The position numbers and the translations under genes are program-made. A model generated the notes under the pieces. That model made no database searches, was not told where the DNA came from, and saw only the letters and a list, made by a program, of their open reading frames with translations. Positions 15,942-22,414 of a stretch of DNA of 22,414 nucleotides are shown here, in pieces; within the stretch, counting starts at the first letter, position 1; each line of letters begins with the position of its first letter. Source of the stretch: an uncultured Bacteroidales bacterium (GTDB lineage: Bacteria; Bacteroidota; Bacteroidia; Bacteroidales; UBA932); contig CALCEJ010000058.1 in the NCBI GenBank assembly GCA_937900465.1, forward strand, positions 1-22,414, read 5' to 3'.

Positions 15942-16490
15942 ATGGATGTAATAGCAGAAGTCCTTATCATTTCCCTCTCTGCCGCTTTTATCTCATCCCT
16001 CATTGCAACTCTGTTCGTCCACGTTTGGTCGAGGTCTGTCATTCAGGAAAAGGAACTGGAAATTACGGCCCTGAAGCTTAAGGCCGATACCCTCGCAAAA
16101 CAAATAGAATCGGAGCAGAAGCGCTGCGAACTTATCCGCTGCGATGCGGAGTCCCGTGTCCTTACCGTGTTGGATTATTTTTCCACCCCGGACCGGGAGC
16201 TCCCGATGGACTTTTCTCCCGCCGTGAAGCTGATGGAAACAGAATTGGAACTGTTCAGGAATCTTGCGACACTGATGGCCCTTCTGAGGCCCTTATTCCT
16301 CGAAGAGCTCCGCTCAAAAGACCTTTCCATTCCGGAGTGCGGTTACTGCTGCGCCCTTGTGTTCGGGTTCTCGCCAAAGGAACGGAAGTTTTATGCGCTG
16401 AATTCCGTTATCCGTTCGAAAATCGGCCTTGACCCGCACAGCACAAACCTGTCAATCTACCTGAAGGACCTCTTCCAAAGGTGCGGATAA
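15942..16490 (+). CDS. Membrane-anchored coiled-coil protein with a possible degenerate LuxR-like C-terminus
   Basis: 182 residues, not confidently assigned to a family. Residues about 5-28 form one transmembrane helix, and 33-68 are a charged heptad-like stretch (KELEITALKLKADTLAKQIE), probably a coiled coil. The C-terminal 55 residues (LSIPECGYCCALVFGFSPKE ... LNSVIRSKIGLDP ... NLSIYLKDL) recall the LuxR-like HTH that ends many Bacteroidota TPR and sensor proteins (LTPxExxxCxLxxLGxSTKE ... RxxLRKKLGL ... NLxxYLxxL), with a poor recognition helix. It has the same topology as the gene just upstream (18 nt gap), so the two may act together. The HTH relation is my inference. Confidence 0.6.
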   Translation: MDVIAEVLIISLSAAFISSLIATLFVHVWSRSVIQEKELEITALKLKADTLAKQIESEQKRCELIRCDAESRVLTVLDYFSTPDRELPMDFSPAVKLMETELELFRNLATLMALLRPLFLEELRSKDLSIPECGYCCALVFGFSPKERKFYALNSVIRSKIGLDPHSTNLSIYLKDLFQRCG

Positions 16491-16495
16491 TTCCG

Positions 16496-16503
16496 TATCT
16501 TTG
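16496..16503 (+). promoter_or_regulatory. -7 element (TATCTTTG) for the pseudouridine synthase gene
   Basis: A full match to TAnnTTTG, 6 nt after the preceding stop codon and 18 nt before the ATG at 16522. No clear TTTG at -33. It predicts a very short leader. Confidence 0.45.
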
Positions 16504-16521
16504 CAGGGCTATAACGATAAT

Positions 16522-17223
16522 ATGCCTTACAGGAAACTTTCAGAGGAAGAATACAGGTCCGTCGAAGGCCGGATTCTCTACGAGGACAATCACCTCCTCA
16601 TCTTCAACAAGAAGGCCGGAGAGATAGTCCAGGGAGACAAGACCGGTGATGAGCCCGTCAGCGAAACGCTGAAGGCTTTCATTGCGGAGCGCGACTGCAA
16701 GGGCGGCAACGTCTTTATGGGCGTCCCCCACCGTCTTGACCGCCCTGTCAGCGGCGTCGTCGTGTTTGCGAAGACCTCCAAGGCGCTCGAGCGCCTCAGC
16801 GAGCTCTTCCGTACCGGAGATGTCCACAAACGCTACTGGGCCTTGACGGCGGTAAAGCCTGACCCGGAGGAAGGAACGCTGGAGAACTGGCTTGTCCGTA
16901 ACGAAAAACTGAACAAGTCTTTTATCAGCCCGTCCGCCCGCGAGGGCGCGAAGCACGCCCGTCTCCGCTACCGTTTCCTCCGTTCGACGGAGCGATATCA
17001 CCTTGTGGAGGTCGAACTCCTCACGGGACGGCATCATCAGATCCGCTGTCAGCTTGCCGGAATAGGCTGCCCAATCAAGGGAGACCTCAAGTACGGCGCA
17101 CCCCGTTCCAATCCTGACGGAAGCATATCCCTTCACGCGCGGAGCGTCTCTTTCATCCATCCGGTCAAAAAGACTCTCCTGGAGACGGAAGCTCCCGTCC
17201 CGGACTCCTGGAAAGGAATTTAA
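16522..17223 (+). CDS. RluA-family RNA pseudouridine synthase
   Basis: 233 residues from the ATG at 16522. An upstream in-frame TTG overlaps the promoter and was rejected. The catalytic motif is HRLDRPVSGVVVFAK (about residues 72-86), with the Asp of HRLD as the nucleophile that isomerises uridine. Other family landmarks are YEDNHLLIFNKKAG near the N-terminus, HKRYWAL, and LLTGRHHQIRCQLAGIGCPI in the C-terminal half. There is no N-terminal S4 domain, unlike RluC and RluD, so the rRNA or tRNA target cannot be named. It is followed by trpS with its own promoter. Family certain, specificity open. Confidence 0.93.
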   Translation: MPYRKLSEEEYRSVEGRILYEDNHLLIFNKKAGEIVQGDKTGDEPVSETLKAFIAERDCKGGNVFMGVPHRLDRPVSGVVVFAKTSKALERLSELFRTGDVHKRYWALTAVKPDPEEGTLENWLVRNEKLNKSFISPSAREGAKHARLRYRFLRSTERYHLVEVELLTGRHHQIRCQLAGIGCPIKGDLKYGAPRSNPDGSISLHARSVSFIHPVKKTLLETEAPVPDSWKGI

Positions 17224-17227
17224 TTGT

Positions 17228-17235
17228 TATATTTG
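17228..17235 (+). promoter_or_regulatory. -7 element (TATATTTG) for trpS
   Basis: A perfect TAnnTTTG, 22 nt before the trpS ATG at 17258 and 4 nt after the preceding stop. No TTTG is seen at the ideal -33 position. Confidence 0.5.
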
Positions 17236-17257
17236 CAGGCTTATTTGAAACTCAGAT

Positions 17258-18373
17258 ATGGGAAGAATCATACTTACCGGAGACCGTCCCACCGGAAAAC
17301 TTCATCTGGGACACTATGTGGGATCGCTACGCAACAGGGTGGTGCTGCAGAACGAGGGCAATTACGACAGGATGTTCGTGTTCATCGCGGATGTCCAGGC
17401 GCTCACTGACAACGCCGCGAACCCGGAGAAAGTCCGGCAGAACATAATCGAGGTCGCCCTCGACTACCTCTCCTGCGGACTCGACCCTTCCAAGGTTACA
17501 ATCTTCATCCAGTCGATGATTCCCGAGCTCCACGAAATGACCCAGTTCTTCTCGAATCTGGTGACCGTCGCCCGTCTCCAGCGGAATCCTACCGTCAAGA
17601 CGGAGATAAGGATGAGAGGTTTCCAGGACGAGAACGGCCAGGAAGCCGCTTTCGGAAGCGGAGTTCCCGTAGGGTTTTTCACCTATCCTATCAGTCAGGC
17701 CGCTGATATCTGCGCATTCAAGGCTACGACCGTCCCCGTCGGAGAAGATCAGGAGCCTATGCTGGAACAGTGCCGTGAGATAGTGAGGAGTTTCAACTCC
17801 ACTTACGGCGAAGTGCTTGTAGAGCCGGATATCCTCCTGCCTTCGAACCTTGCCTGCCGTCGCCTCCCCGGAACTGACGGAAAGGCGAAGATGTCGAAGT
17901 CGCTCGGCAACTGCATCTACCTCAGCGATGACCCCAAGGAAGTTGAACGCAAGGTCAAGTCTATGTTCACGGATCCCGGCCACCTTAAGGTCGAAGACCC
18001 CGGAAAGATTGAAGGCAATACCGTATTCTCCTATCTCGATGCATTTGTCGAGGAAGGAGACTTTGAACGTTTTCTCCCCGAGTATCCCAACCTCGATGCC
18101 CTCAAGGACCACTACCGAAGGGGCGGACTCGGCGATATGAAGTGCAAGAAATTCCTTCTTGCCGTCCTTCAGGACCGTCTTGAGCCCATCCGCGAACGCC
18201 GTCATACCTTTGAACAGGACATCCCCGGAGTCTATGATATCCTCCGCAAGGGAAGCGAGGCTGCGCGTGAGGTCGCTGCGAAGACCCTTCACGAAATGAA
18301 GGCGGCGATGCGGATCAACTACTTCGAGGACGAGGCCCTTATTGCTTCCCAATCAAAAAAATACAATGGGTAA
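17258..18373 (+). CDS. trpS: Tryptophanyl-tRNA synthetase
   Basis: 371 residues; a class Ic synthetase that activates tryptophan and charges tRNA-Trp. The N-terminus carries TGDRPTGKLHLGHYVGS, with the HIGH-type motif HLGH (16-19); the second signature is KMSKS (211-215) in GKAKMSKSLGN. The middle has FIQSMIPELHEMTQFFSNL and GEDQEPMLEQCREI, typical of TrpRS. It is slightly longer than the E. coli enzyme (334 residues), which is common in this phylum. The start ATG lies 22 nt after a good -7 element. Its last 8 nt overlap the start of the copper ATPase gene. Confidence 0.97.
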   Translation: MGRIILTGDRPTGKLHLGHYVGSLRNRVVLQNEGNYDRMFVFIADVQALTDNAANPEKVRQNIIEVALDYLSCGLDPSKVTIFIQSMIPELHEMTQFFSNLVTVARLQRNPTVKTEIRMRGFQDENGQEAAFGSGVPVGFFTYPISQAADICAFKATTVPVGEDQEPMLEQCREIVRSFNSTYGEVLVEPDILLPSNLACRRLPGTDGKAKMSKSLGNCIYLSDDPKEVERKVKSMFTDPGHLKVEDPGKIEGNTVFSYLDAFVEEGDFERFLPEYPNLDALKDHYRRGGLGDMKCKKFLLAVLQDRLEPIRERRHTFEQDIPGVYDILRKGSEAAREVAAKTLHEMKAAMRINYFEDEALIASQSKKYNG

Positions 18374-20540
18374 GACAGTACGAAGGACATTCCCGGTCCA
18401 GGGAATGGGCTGCGCCGCCTGTGTCGCAAGGGTTGAGAATACCCTGAGGCAGCAAAGCGGGGTCCAGGATGCGAGGGTTTCCCTTGCCTCGAACACCGCA
18501 AGCGTTGACTTTGACCCTGCCGTCTGTTCTCCTGAAGGCCTTCGCGACGCCGTCAGGAATGCTGGCTACGAGCTTCTTGTGGACGGGGACGACGAAGACG
18601 GCTCATCATTCGATGAAGCGGAAAAAGCTCAGGAAGATACTCTCCGCGCCCTCAGGAAGGATACTGTCATCTCTGTCGTATTAGCAGTCCTTGTGATGCT
18701 CATCAGTATGGGCTTCAAGGATTTTCCCGGCAAGGGCTTTGTCCTATGGGCCCTTGCGACTCCTGCAGTCGGATGGACCGGAAGGCGTTTTTTCAAAGCC
18801 GGGTTCCGGGGGCTTGCTCACGGCGCGGCGAATATGGACACCCTCGTCGCCCTCTCCGTTTCGATTTCTTACCTTTTCAGCGTATTCAACCTGCTTTTCC
18901 CGGGGGTATGGACCTCGAGGGGGATGGAACCGCACCTTTACTTTGAATCCTCGACGATGATAGTCGCCTTCATTCTCGTGGGCCGGCTTATCGAAGAAAA
19001 AGCGAAAATGCGTACCGGAAGCGCTGTCAGGGGACTTCAAAAACTCCAGCCTTCAATCGGAGATGTCCGTCCCGGTGACGTCCTGACGGTAAAGCCTGGC
19101 GACGCCGTTCCGGTGGACGGTATCATCGAGTCTGGAGAATCCTATGTCGATGAAAGTATGCTGACGGGCGAGCCTATGCCTGTACTGAAAAAGGCCGGCG
19201 ACAAGGTATATGCCGGTACGCTTAATCAGAACGGTTCCTTTATGGTCCGAACCGTAAGCGCCGGAGCAAAGACTCTCCTCTCTTCCATAATAGATATGGT
19301 TCGGGAGGCTCAGGGCAGCAAATCGCCGGTCCAGAGACTTGTGGACAAGATTGCTGCGGTGTTCGTTCCTGTGATAATGGGCATTTCGGTGCTGACGCTT
19401 ATCGGCTGGATAGTCTTGTCTCCGGAGGATGGAGTTACGATGGGCCTGCTTTCAATGGTCTCCGTGCTTGTCATCGCCTGCCCGTGCTCGCTCGGGCTCG
19501 CAACTCCCACTGCGGTCGTGGCGGGAATTGGAAAAGCTGCGTCCGAAGGAATCCTTGTGAAGGATGCGGCAAGCCTGGAGTCCGCATCGAAAGTGGATAT
19601 TGTCGTAATGGATAAGACCGGAACCCTTACGAAGGGGAAACCGGCGGTGACGGATTCCATATGGGCCGATACTCCCCGTTCGGGCGAGGTCCGTGACGCC
19701 CTCTATTCATTGGAAAAGCGGAGCGGACACCCTCTTGCATCGGCAATAGCCCGGTCCCTTGCCGGAGCGAAGATAGAGCCGGTGTCGGAGTTCAAGTCCA
19801 TCTCCGGGAAGGGGGTCGAAGGCATTGTCGGCGGGGTCCGCTATTTTGCCGGGAACGAGGCGCTTCTCGGGGAGGTGCGTCCCCTGCGCGTTCCATCGGC
19901 GCTGGATGAGAGCATCCTCCGGTGGAGGGAAGAGGGGAAAACCCTCGTTATCCTTTTCGATGAAAAGGAGGTCTATGGAGTCGTTGCCATCTCGGATACT
20001 GTCCGCGAAGGCGCAGCCGCTGCTGTCCAGTCCCTTTTCCGTCGCGGCGTGCAGGTCCATCTCCTTACGGGAGACACCCCCGAATCTGCGGAAAGGACGG
20101 CCCGTGAAACCGGAATCGAAGTATTCAAGGCCGGGGTCCTTCCGGGGGAAAAATCGGATTATATCGCATCGCTCCAGGCTGCTGGGCACCGCGTTGCAAT
20201 GGTCGGGGACGGAATCAACGACAGTGCGGCCCTTGCACGGGCGGATCTGGGTATTGCGATGGGAAGCGGAAGCGATATCGCGATGGACTCGGCTATGGTA
20301 ACGATAGTACGCCCGGATATCTCGCTGGTAGCTTCACTTATGAGACTCTCGTCGAAGACCGTGAGGATTATAAAGGAGAATCTTTTCTGGGCCTTCCTAT
20401 ATAATATATTGGCCGTGCCCGTAGCGGCAGGAGTCCTGTATCCTTTCAGCGGATTCCTCCTCAGTCCGATGATTGCCGCGGCCTGTATGGCTCTTTCGAG
20501 CATTACCGTCGTTTCGAATTCGCTGCGCCTGAGAAGGTAG
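18366..20540 (+). CDS. copA: Cu+/Ag+-exporting P1B-type ATPase
   Basis: 724 residues from the ATG at 18366, chosen because the heavy-metal domain follows directly; an upstream ATG at 18342 adds only 8 residues read from trpS. Domains in order: one HMA domain with GMGCAAC (13-19), first membrane helices, actuator motif TGEP (267-270), the membrane metal site CPC (372-374), phosphorylated Asp416 in DKTGT, and the hinge motif GDGIND (614-619). YN (679-680) and MxxSS (708-712) in the last two helices, with CPC, are the signature of Cu+/Ag+ exporters. It pumps monovalent copper out of the cytoplasm using ATP. It has no separate promoter and overlaps trpS by 8 nt. No copper-responsive regulator or copper chaperone gene is next to it. 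Confidence 0.93.
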   Translation: MGKTVRRTFPVQGMGCAACVARVENTLRQQSGVQDARVSLASNTASVDFDPAVCSPEGLRDAVRNAGYELLVDGDDEDGSSFDEAEKAQEDTLRALRKDTVISVVLAVLVMLISMGFKDFPGKGFVLWALATPAVGWTGRRFFKAGFRGLAHGAANMDTLVALSVSISYLFSVFNLLFPGVWTSRGMEPHLYFESSTMIVAFILVGRLIEEKAKMRTGSAVRGLQKLQPSIGDVRPGDVLTVKPGDAVPVDGIIESGESYVDESMLTGEPMPVLKKAGDKVYAGTLNQNGSFMVRTVSAGAKTLLSSIIDMVREAQGSKSPVQRLVDKIAAVFVPVIMGISVLTLIGWIVLSPEDGVTMGLLSMVSVLVIACPCSLGLATPTAVVAGIGKAASEGILVKDAASLESASKVDIVVMDKTGTLTKGKPAVTDSIWADTPRSGEVRDALYSLEKRSGHPLASAIARSLAGAKIEPVSEFKSISGKGVEGIVGGVRYFAGNEALLGEVRPLRVPSALDESILRWREEGKTLVILFDEKEVYGVVAISDTVREGAAAAVQSLFRRGVQVHLLTGDTPESAERTARETGIEVFKAGVLPGEKSDYIASLQAAGHRVAMVGDGINDSAALARADLGIAMGSGSDIAMDSAMVTIVRPDISLVASLMRLSSKTVRIIKENLFWAFLYNILAVPVAAGVLYPFSGFLLSPMIAAACMALSSITVVSNSLRLRR

Positions 20541-20550
20541 GCGGCTTACC
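20536..20550. terminator. Small hairpin across the convergent stops of copA and the CYTH gene (possible weak terminator)
   Basis: GGTAGG and CTTACC pair around a three-base loop and span both stop codons. There is no proper T run on either side, so it would be at best a weak bidirectional terminator. Confidence 0.25.
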
Positions 20551-21016
20551 ATTTCTTGAACGGATTGACTGAGAGGTATGAGTTGTAGTATCTCCGGTCA
20601 CCGGTGACTTCTTCAGCGAGCCACCCGGGCCGGGGAAAATCCTCATCCTCGCTGCGGAGTTCGATCTCAGCCATCACAAGGCCCTCGTTTTCCCCGAGGA
20701 ACTCGTCCACTTCCCACTTCCTTCCGTCCGGGAGTGGAACTATGTTACGAATCTTTTCGATTCTTCCGCTTTTTGCAAGGGTGAAAAGCGCCTCCGCGTC
20801 CTCAAGGCGGATTTTCGTTTCCCATTCAAAGCGGGATAAGCCCACGGTGGGTCCCTTTATGGTAAGGAATCCCTCGTCGTCCCGTATCCTTATCCTGACG
20901 GTATTGCCTCCGTCATGGGCAATATACCCCTGCCGGATCCGGTACTGTTTAACCGTATCCTTCCTGTAACCGCAGCCGCGGACAAGGAATTTTCTCTCGA
21001 TTTCTGTGTTTTTCAT
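20546..21016 (-). CDS. CYTH-domain triphosphate tunnel protein
   Basis: 156 residues. It begins with the CYTH signature EIERKF (5-10). The alternating charged strands expected of the tunnel fold follow: NTVRIRIRDDEGFLTIKG (38-55), FEWETKIR (63-70), KWEVDEFLGENEGLVMAEIEL (from 100) and a basic C-terminal RRYYNSYLS (141-149). Members bind triphosphate compounds with divalent metals; many bacterial ones are tripolyphosphatases or thiamine triphosphatases, while others are adenylate cyclases. The short single-domain form favours a phosphohydrolase, but the substrate cannot be read from sequence. Its start overlaps the nadD stop by 4 nt, so it is the last gene of the gmk-nadD-CYTH unit. Confidence 0.88.
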   Translation of the reverse strand: MKNTEIERKFLVRGCGYRKDTVKQYRIRQGYIAHDGGNTVRIRIRDDEGFLTIKGPTVGLSRFEWETKIRLEDAEALFTLAKSGRIEKIRNIVPLPDGRKWEVDEFLGENEGLVMAEIELRSEDEDFPRPGWLAEEVTGDRRYYNSYLSVNPFKKW

Positions 21017-21570
21017 ACGAGGTATCGTGACATATCCTTCCCTTCCGCGAGGCCTGCCCGGATGAAAGAGGAAGAAATCGTGGTAATCCTCTTATTTAAT
21101 AAGGTAATGTTATAGGAAGGATTCTCGCGAAGCAGCGACGCTTTCGCCCTGCCGCGGTGACTACCCCTGCGGGGAAAGACGGCGATCCCGTATTCCGTAA
21201 GAATCCTCCTGTAATCCTTCCACTGCCTGATTACGTCAAGATTGTCCGCGCCCATGACGACTACAAATTCATTTTCCGGTTCCCTCGCCTTCAGGGCGTC
21301 GAGGGTCCTTATCGTATAGTGCGGCGGGTCCATCCGAAGTTCGATGTCATCCACCATCACGTCCAGCTCCGGATACCGGCCCATAACCGCTTTTGCCGCC
21401 TCGTAGCGGGCGGGGCCGCTCCGGGCGTTGGAAGCGTCTTTGAAAGGATTTTGCGGGGAGACGATAAGATACACCCTGTCGAATCCCGCGTCGCCAGTAA
21501 GGTAACGGACAATCTCGAGATGCCCGATGTGCATCGGGTTGAAACTTCCGGAATAGACTGCTACTTTCAT
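21013..21570 (-). CDS. nadD: Nicotinate-nucleotide adenylyltransferase
   Basis: 185 residues. It joins nicotinate mononucleotide and ATP to form deamido-NAD in NAD synthesis. The nucleotidyltransferase motif GSFNPMHIGH (8-17) holds the HxGH pair. VMGADNLDVIRQWKDY (105-120) and the C-terminal ISSSFIR (165-171) are typical of NadD. Length is normal. The start overlaps the gmk stop by 4 nt (21567-21570), and the stop overlaps the CYTH start in the same way, so all three are translationally coupled. Identification is confident. Confidence 0.95.
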   Translation of the reverse strand: MKVAVYSGSFNPMHIGHLEIVRYLTGDAGFDRVYLIVSPQNPFKDASNARSGPARYEAAKAVMGRYPELDVMVDDIELRMDPPHYTIRTLDALKAREPENEFVVVMGADNLDVIRQWKDYRRILTEYGIAVFPRRGSHRGRAKASLLRENPSYNITLLNKRITTISSSFIRAGLAEGKDMSRYLV

Positions 21571-22133
21571 CGTGCAAGGAAATCGTCCACGAGTGCCTCT
21601 GCCTGGGCATAGGCGGTGTCCAGGTCATCATTGACGAGAATACGGTCGAAAAGGGGAGCGTAGGTCATTTCCTCCGCGGCCTTCGCTACACGTTCCGCGA
21701 TTGCTTCAGGGGAGTCCGTGCCGCGAAGGATCAGCCGTTCGCGGAGTTCCTCGACGGACGGTGCCTGGATAAAGACGGAAAGGGCCTTTTCGCCGAAGTA
21801 ACGTTTAAGGCTTACTCCTCCTTTTACGTCAACGTCGAAAATAATGACGTGTCCCTTGTCCCAGATACGGCGCACCTCACTTTTGAGCGTCCCATAGAAA
21901 CGTCCCTCATATACTTCCTCGTGCTCGACAAATTCATCACGGGAGATTCTTTCGCGGAACTCGTCGCCGGAGAGGAAATAATACTCCACTCCGTCCTTTT
22001 CCTCGCCCCTCGGGGGGCGGGATGTCGCGGAGATTGAGAACTCGATTTCTGGGTGGAGCCCAAGGATATGGTTAACGATGGTGCTCTTGCCGGATCCGGA
22101 GGGCGCAGAGAAGATGAGAACTTTTTCTTTCAT
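21567..22133 (-). CDS. gmk: Guanylate kinase
   Basis: 188 residues. It phosphorylates GMP to GDP with ATP. Walker A is in SAPSGSGKST (9-18). The GMP-binding region has SATSRPPRGEEKDGVEYYF (35-53), with the conserved Arg and Tyr residues, and GRFYGT (77-82). FDVDVKGG (99-106) follows. Length is normal. It is the first gene of a three-gene overlapping unit with nadD and the CYTH gene. Its promoter lies so close that the mRNA may have almost no leader. It diverges from the presumed rRNA operon at the window end. Confidence 0.96.
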   Translation of the reverse strand: MKEKVLIFSAPSGSGKSTIVNHILGLHPEIEFSISATSRPPRGEEKDGVEYYFLSGDEFRERISRDEFVEHEEVYEGRFYGTLKSEVRRIWDKGHVIIFDVDVKGGVSLKRYFGEKALSVFIQAPSVEELRERLILRGTDSPEAIAERVAKAAEEMTYAPLFDRILVNDDLDTAYAQAEALVDDFLAR

Positions 22134-22138
22134 AATGG

Positions 22139-22168
22139 CAAATTTAAGATAATCGGCGGAAAAACAAA
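22139..22168 (-). promoter_or_regulatory. gmk promoter (TTTG / TAAATTTG)
   Basis: On the minus strand, TTTG (22165-22168) and TAAATTTG (22139-22146) are separated by 18 nt, a good Bacteroidota promoter. The last G of the -7 element is only 6 nt from the A of the gmk ATG, so transcription should start at or within a few bases of the start codon. Confidence 0.65.
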
Positions 22169-22200
22169 AGGGCAGAGTGCCGCCTCGGTGCCGATTTTGG

Positions 22201-22269
22201 GGATTAATAAAAATTTTTAAAAAATTTCTTCAAAAAAATTTGCTAGTTCAAAAAAAAGGCGTACCTTTG
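22201..22269 (+). promoter_or_regulatory. Strong promoter with A/T-tract upstream element, probably for an rRNA operon
   Basis: TTTG (22239-22242) and TACCTTTG (22262-22269) with a 19-nt spacer match the Bacteroidota consensus exactly. Upstream, 22201-22238 is almost pure A/T with phased A and T runs, like an UP element. Start of transcription is predicted near 22275. The boxA-like sequence downstream and the lack of any ORF point to a ribosomal RNA operon whose 16S gene begins beyond the window. Confidence 0.75.
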
Positions 22270-22272
22270 CAT

Positions 22273-22298
22273 TCCCGTTTGAGAGAACGGGATTTTTT
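22273..22298 (+). terminator. Terminator-like hairpin and T run at the start of the rrn leader
   Basis: A perfect 7-bp stem TCCCGTT/AACGGGA (22273-22279 and 22286-22292) with loop TGAGAG is followed directly by six T residues (22293-22298). It sits at or immediately after the predicted transcription start, so it may be a 5' RNA stem or an attenuator rather than a terminator of upstream transcription. No + strand gene lies upstream for it to terminate. Confidence 0.5.
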
Positions 22299-22340
22299 GC
22301 GGCCTTATGGAAGCAAAATTTTTTTGACTCAAGATTAATT

Positions 22341-22353
22341 GAGTTCTTTGACA
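22341..22353 (+). promoter_or_regulatory. boxA-like antitermination element in the rrn leader
   Basis: GAGTTCTTTGACA resembles the boxA of rRNA leaders (E. coli TGCTCTTTAACA), which recruits NusB/NusE for antitermination. It supports reading 22275-22414 as the untranslated 5' leader of an rRNA operon; nothing coding is seen there. Confidence 0.6.
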
Positions 22354-22414
22354 AGACTGGAAAAAGTACAAGCAAGTACCGGAATGAAATTGTAACAGAT
22401 TTTGTTCAAGAAAA

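Noticed and set aside
17327..18352. Open frame antisense to trpS (about 340 codons)
   Set aside because: It is a shadow of the complete TrpRS gene.
22300..22414. Start of the 16S rRNA gene inside the window
   Set aside because: The conserved AGAGTTTGATC start of 16S is not reached before the window ends; only promoter and leader are visible.
1..22414. CRISPR arrays, insertion sequences, phage genes, tRNA genes
   Set aside because: No regularly spaced direct repeats, transposase motifs, terminal inverted repeats, phage structural genes or cloverleaf-forming sequences were seen.

Overview
This window looks like chromosomal DNA from a member of the Bacteroidota, most likely the order Bacteroidales. 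Three things support this. Promoter -7 elements of the TAnnTTTG type sit in front of most transcription units. Shine-Dalgarno sequences are weak or absent. The gene content and order (gyrA followed by a TPR protein, leuS followed by YitT, AraC-type HTH proteins, a TonB C-terminal domain on a periplasmic protein) is typical of the group. Base composition is moderately GC-rich and even across the window. I see no phage, insertion sequence, CRISPR array or tRNA gene.

Layout. (1) Positions 1-1282 hold a nitroreductase C-terminus, the first 84 codons of a TrmO-like tRNA methyltransferase, and, on the opposite strand, the first 240 codons of a ClpC-type AAA+ unfoldase. TrmO and ClpC are cut at the same point, about 560, so this is a genomic breakpoint or an assembly join. 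(2) Positions 1426-13234 are one tightly packed + strand run of nine genes with gaps of at most 8 nt or 4-nt overlaps: gyrA, a TPR protein, a PhoH ATPase, a SPOR lipoprotein, an M28-like/TonB protein, leuS, two YitT membrane proteins and a stand-alone AraC-type HTH protein. (3) dnaK lies on the minus strand (13246-15135) and ends in an intrinsic terminator embedded in the end of the convergent HTH gene. (4) Divergent from dnaK are a membrane-anchored AraC-type HTH protein and a membrane-anchored coiled-coil protein. They are followed by an RluA-family pseudouridine synthase, then trpS overlapped by a Cu+ P-type ATPase gene. (5) On the minus strand gmk, nadD and a CYTH-domain gene overlap by 4 nt each. 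(6) The window ends in the promoter and leader of what is probably a ribosomal RNA operon; the 16S gene itself is not reached.

How the genes work together. Most are housekeeping: DNA topology, aminoacylation, RNA modification, nucleotide and NAD synthesis, protein folding. The less ordinary parts are the following: an M28 peptidase fold with several catalytic residues replaced, fused to a TonB C-terminal domain and translationally coupled to a SPOR lipoprotein; two related AraC-type HTH proteins on either side of dnaK, one without any sensor domain and one on a membrane anchor; and the compact divergent gmk/rrn control region, where gmk may be nearly leaderless and the rrn transcript begins with a terminator-like hairpin. 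I found no clear previously undescribed defence or mobile system. The best candidates for new biology are the M28/TonB-SPOR pair and the membrane-tethered HTH pair.
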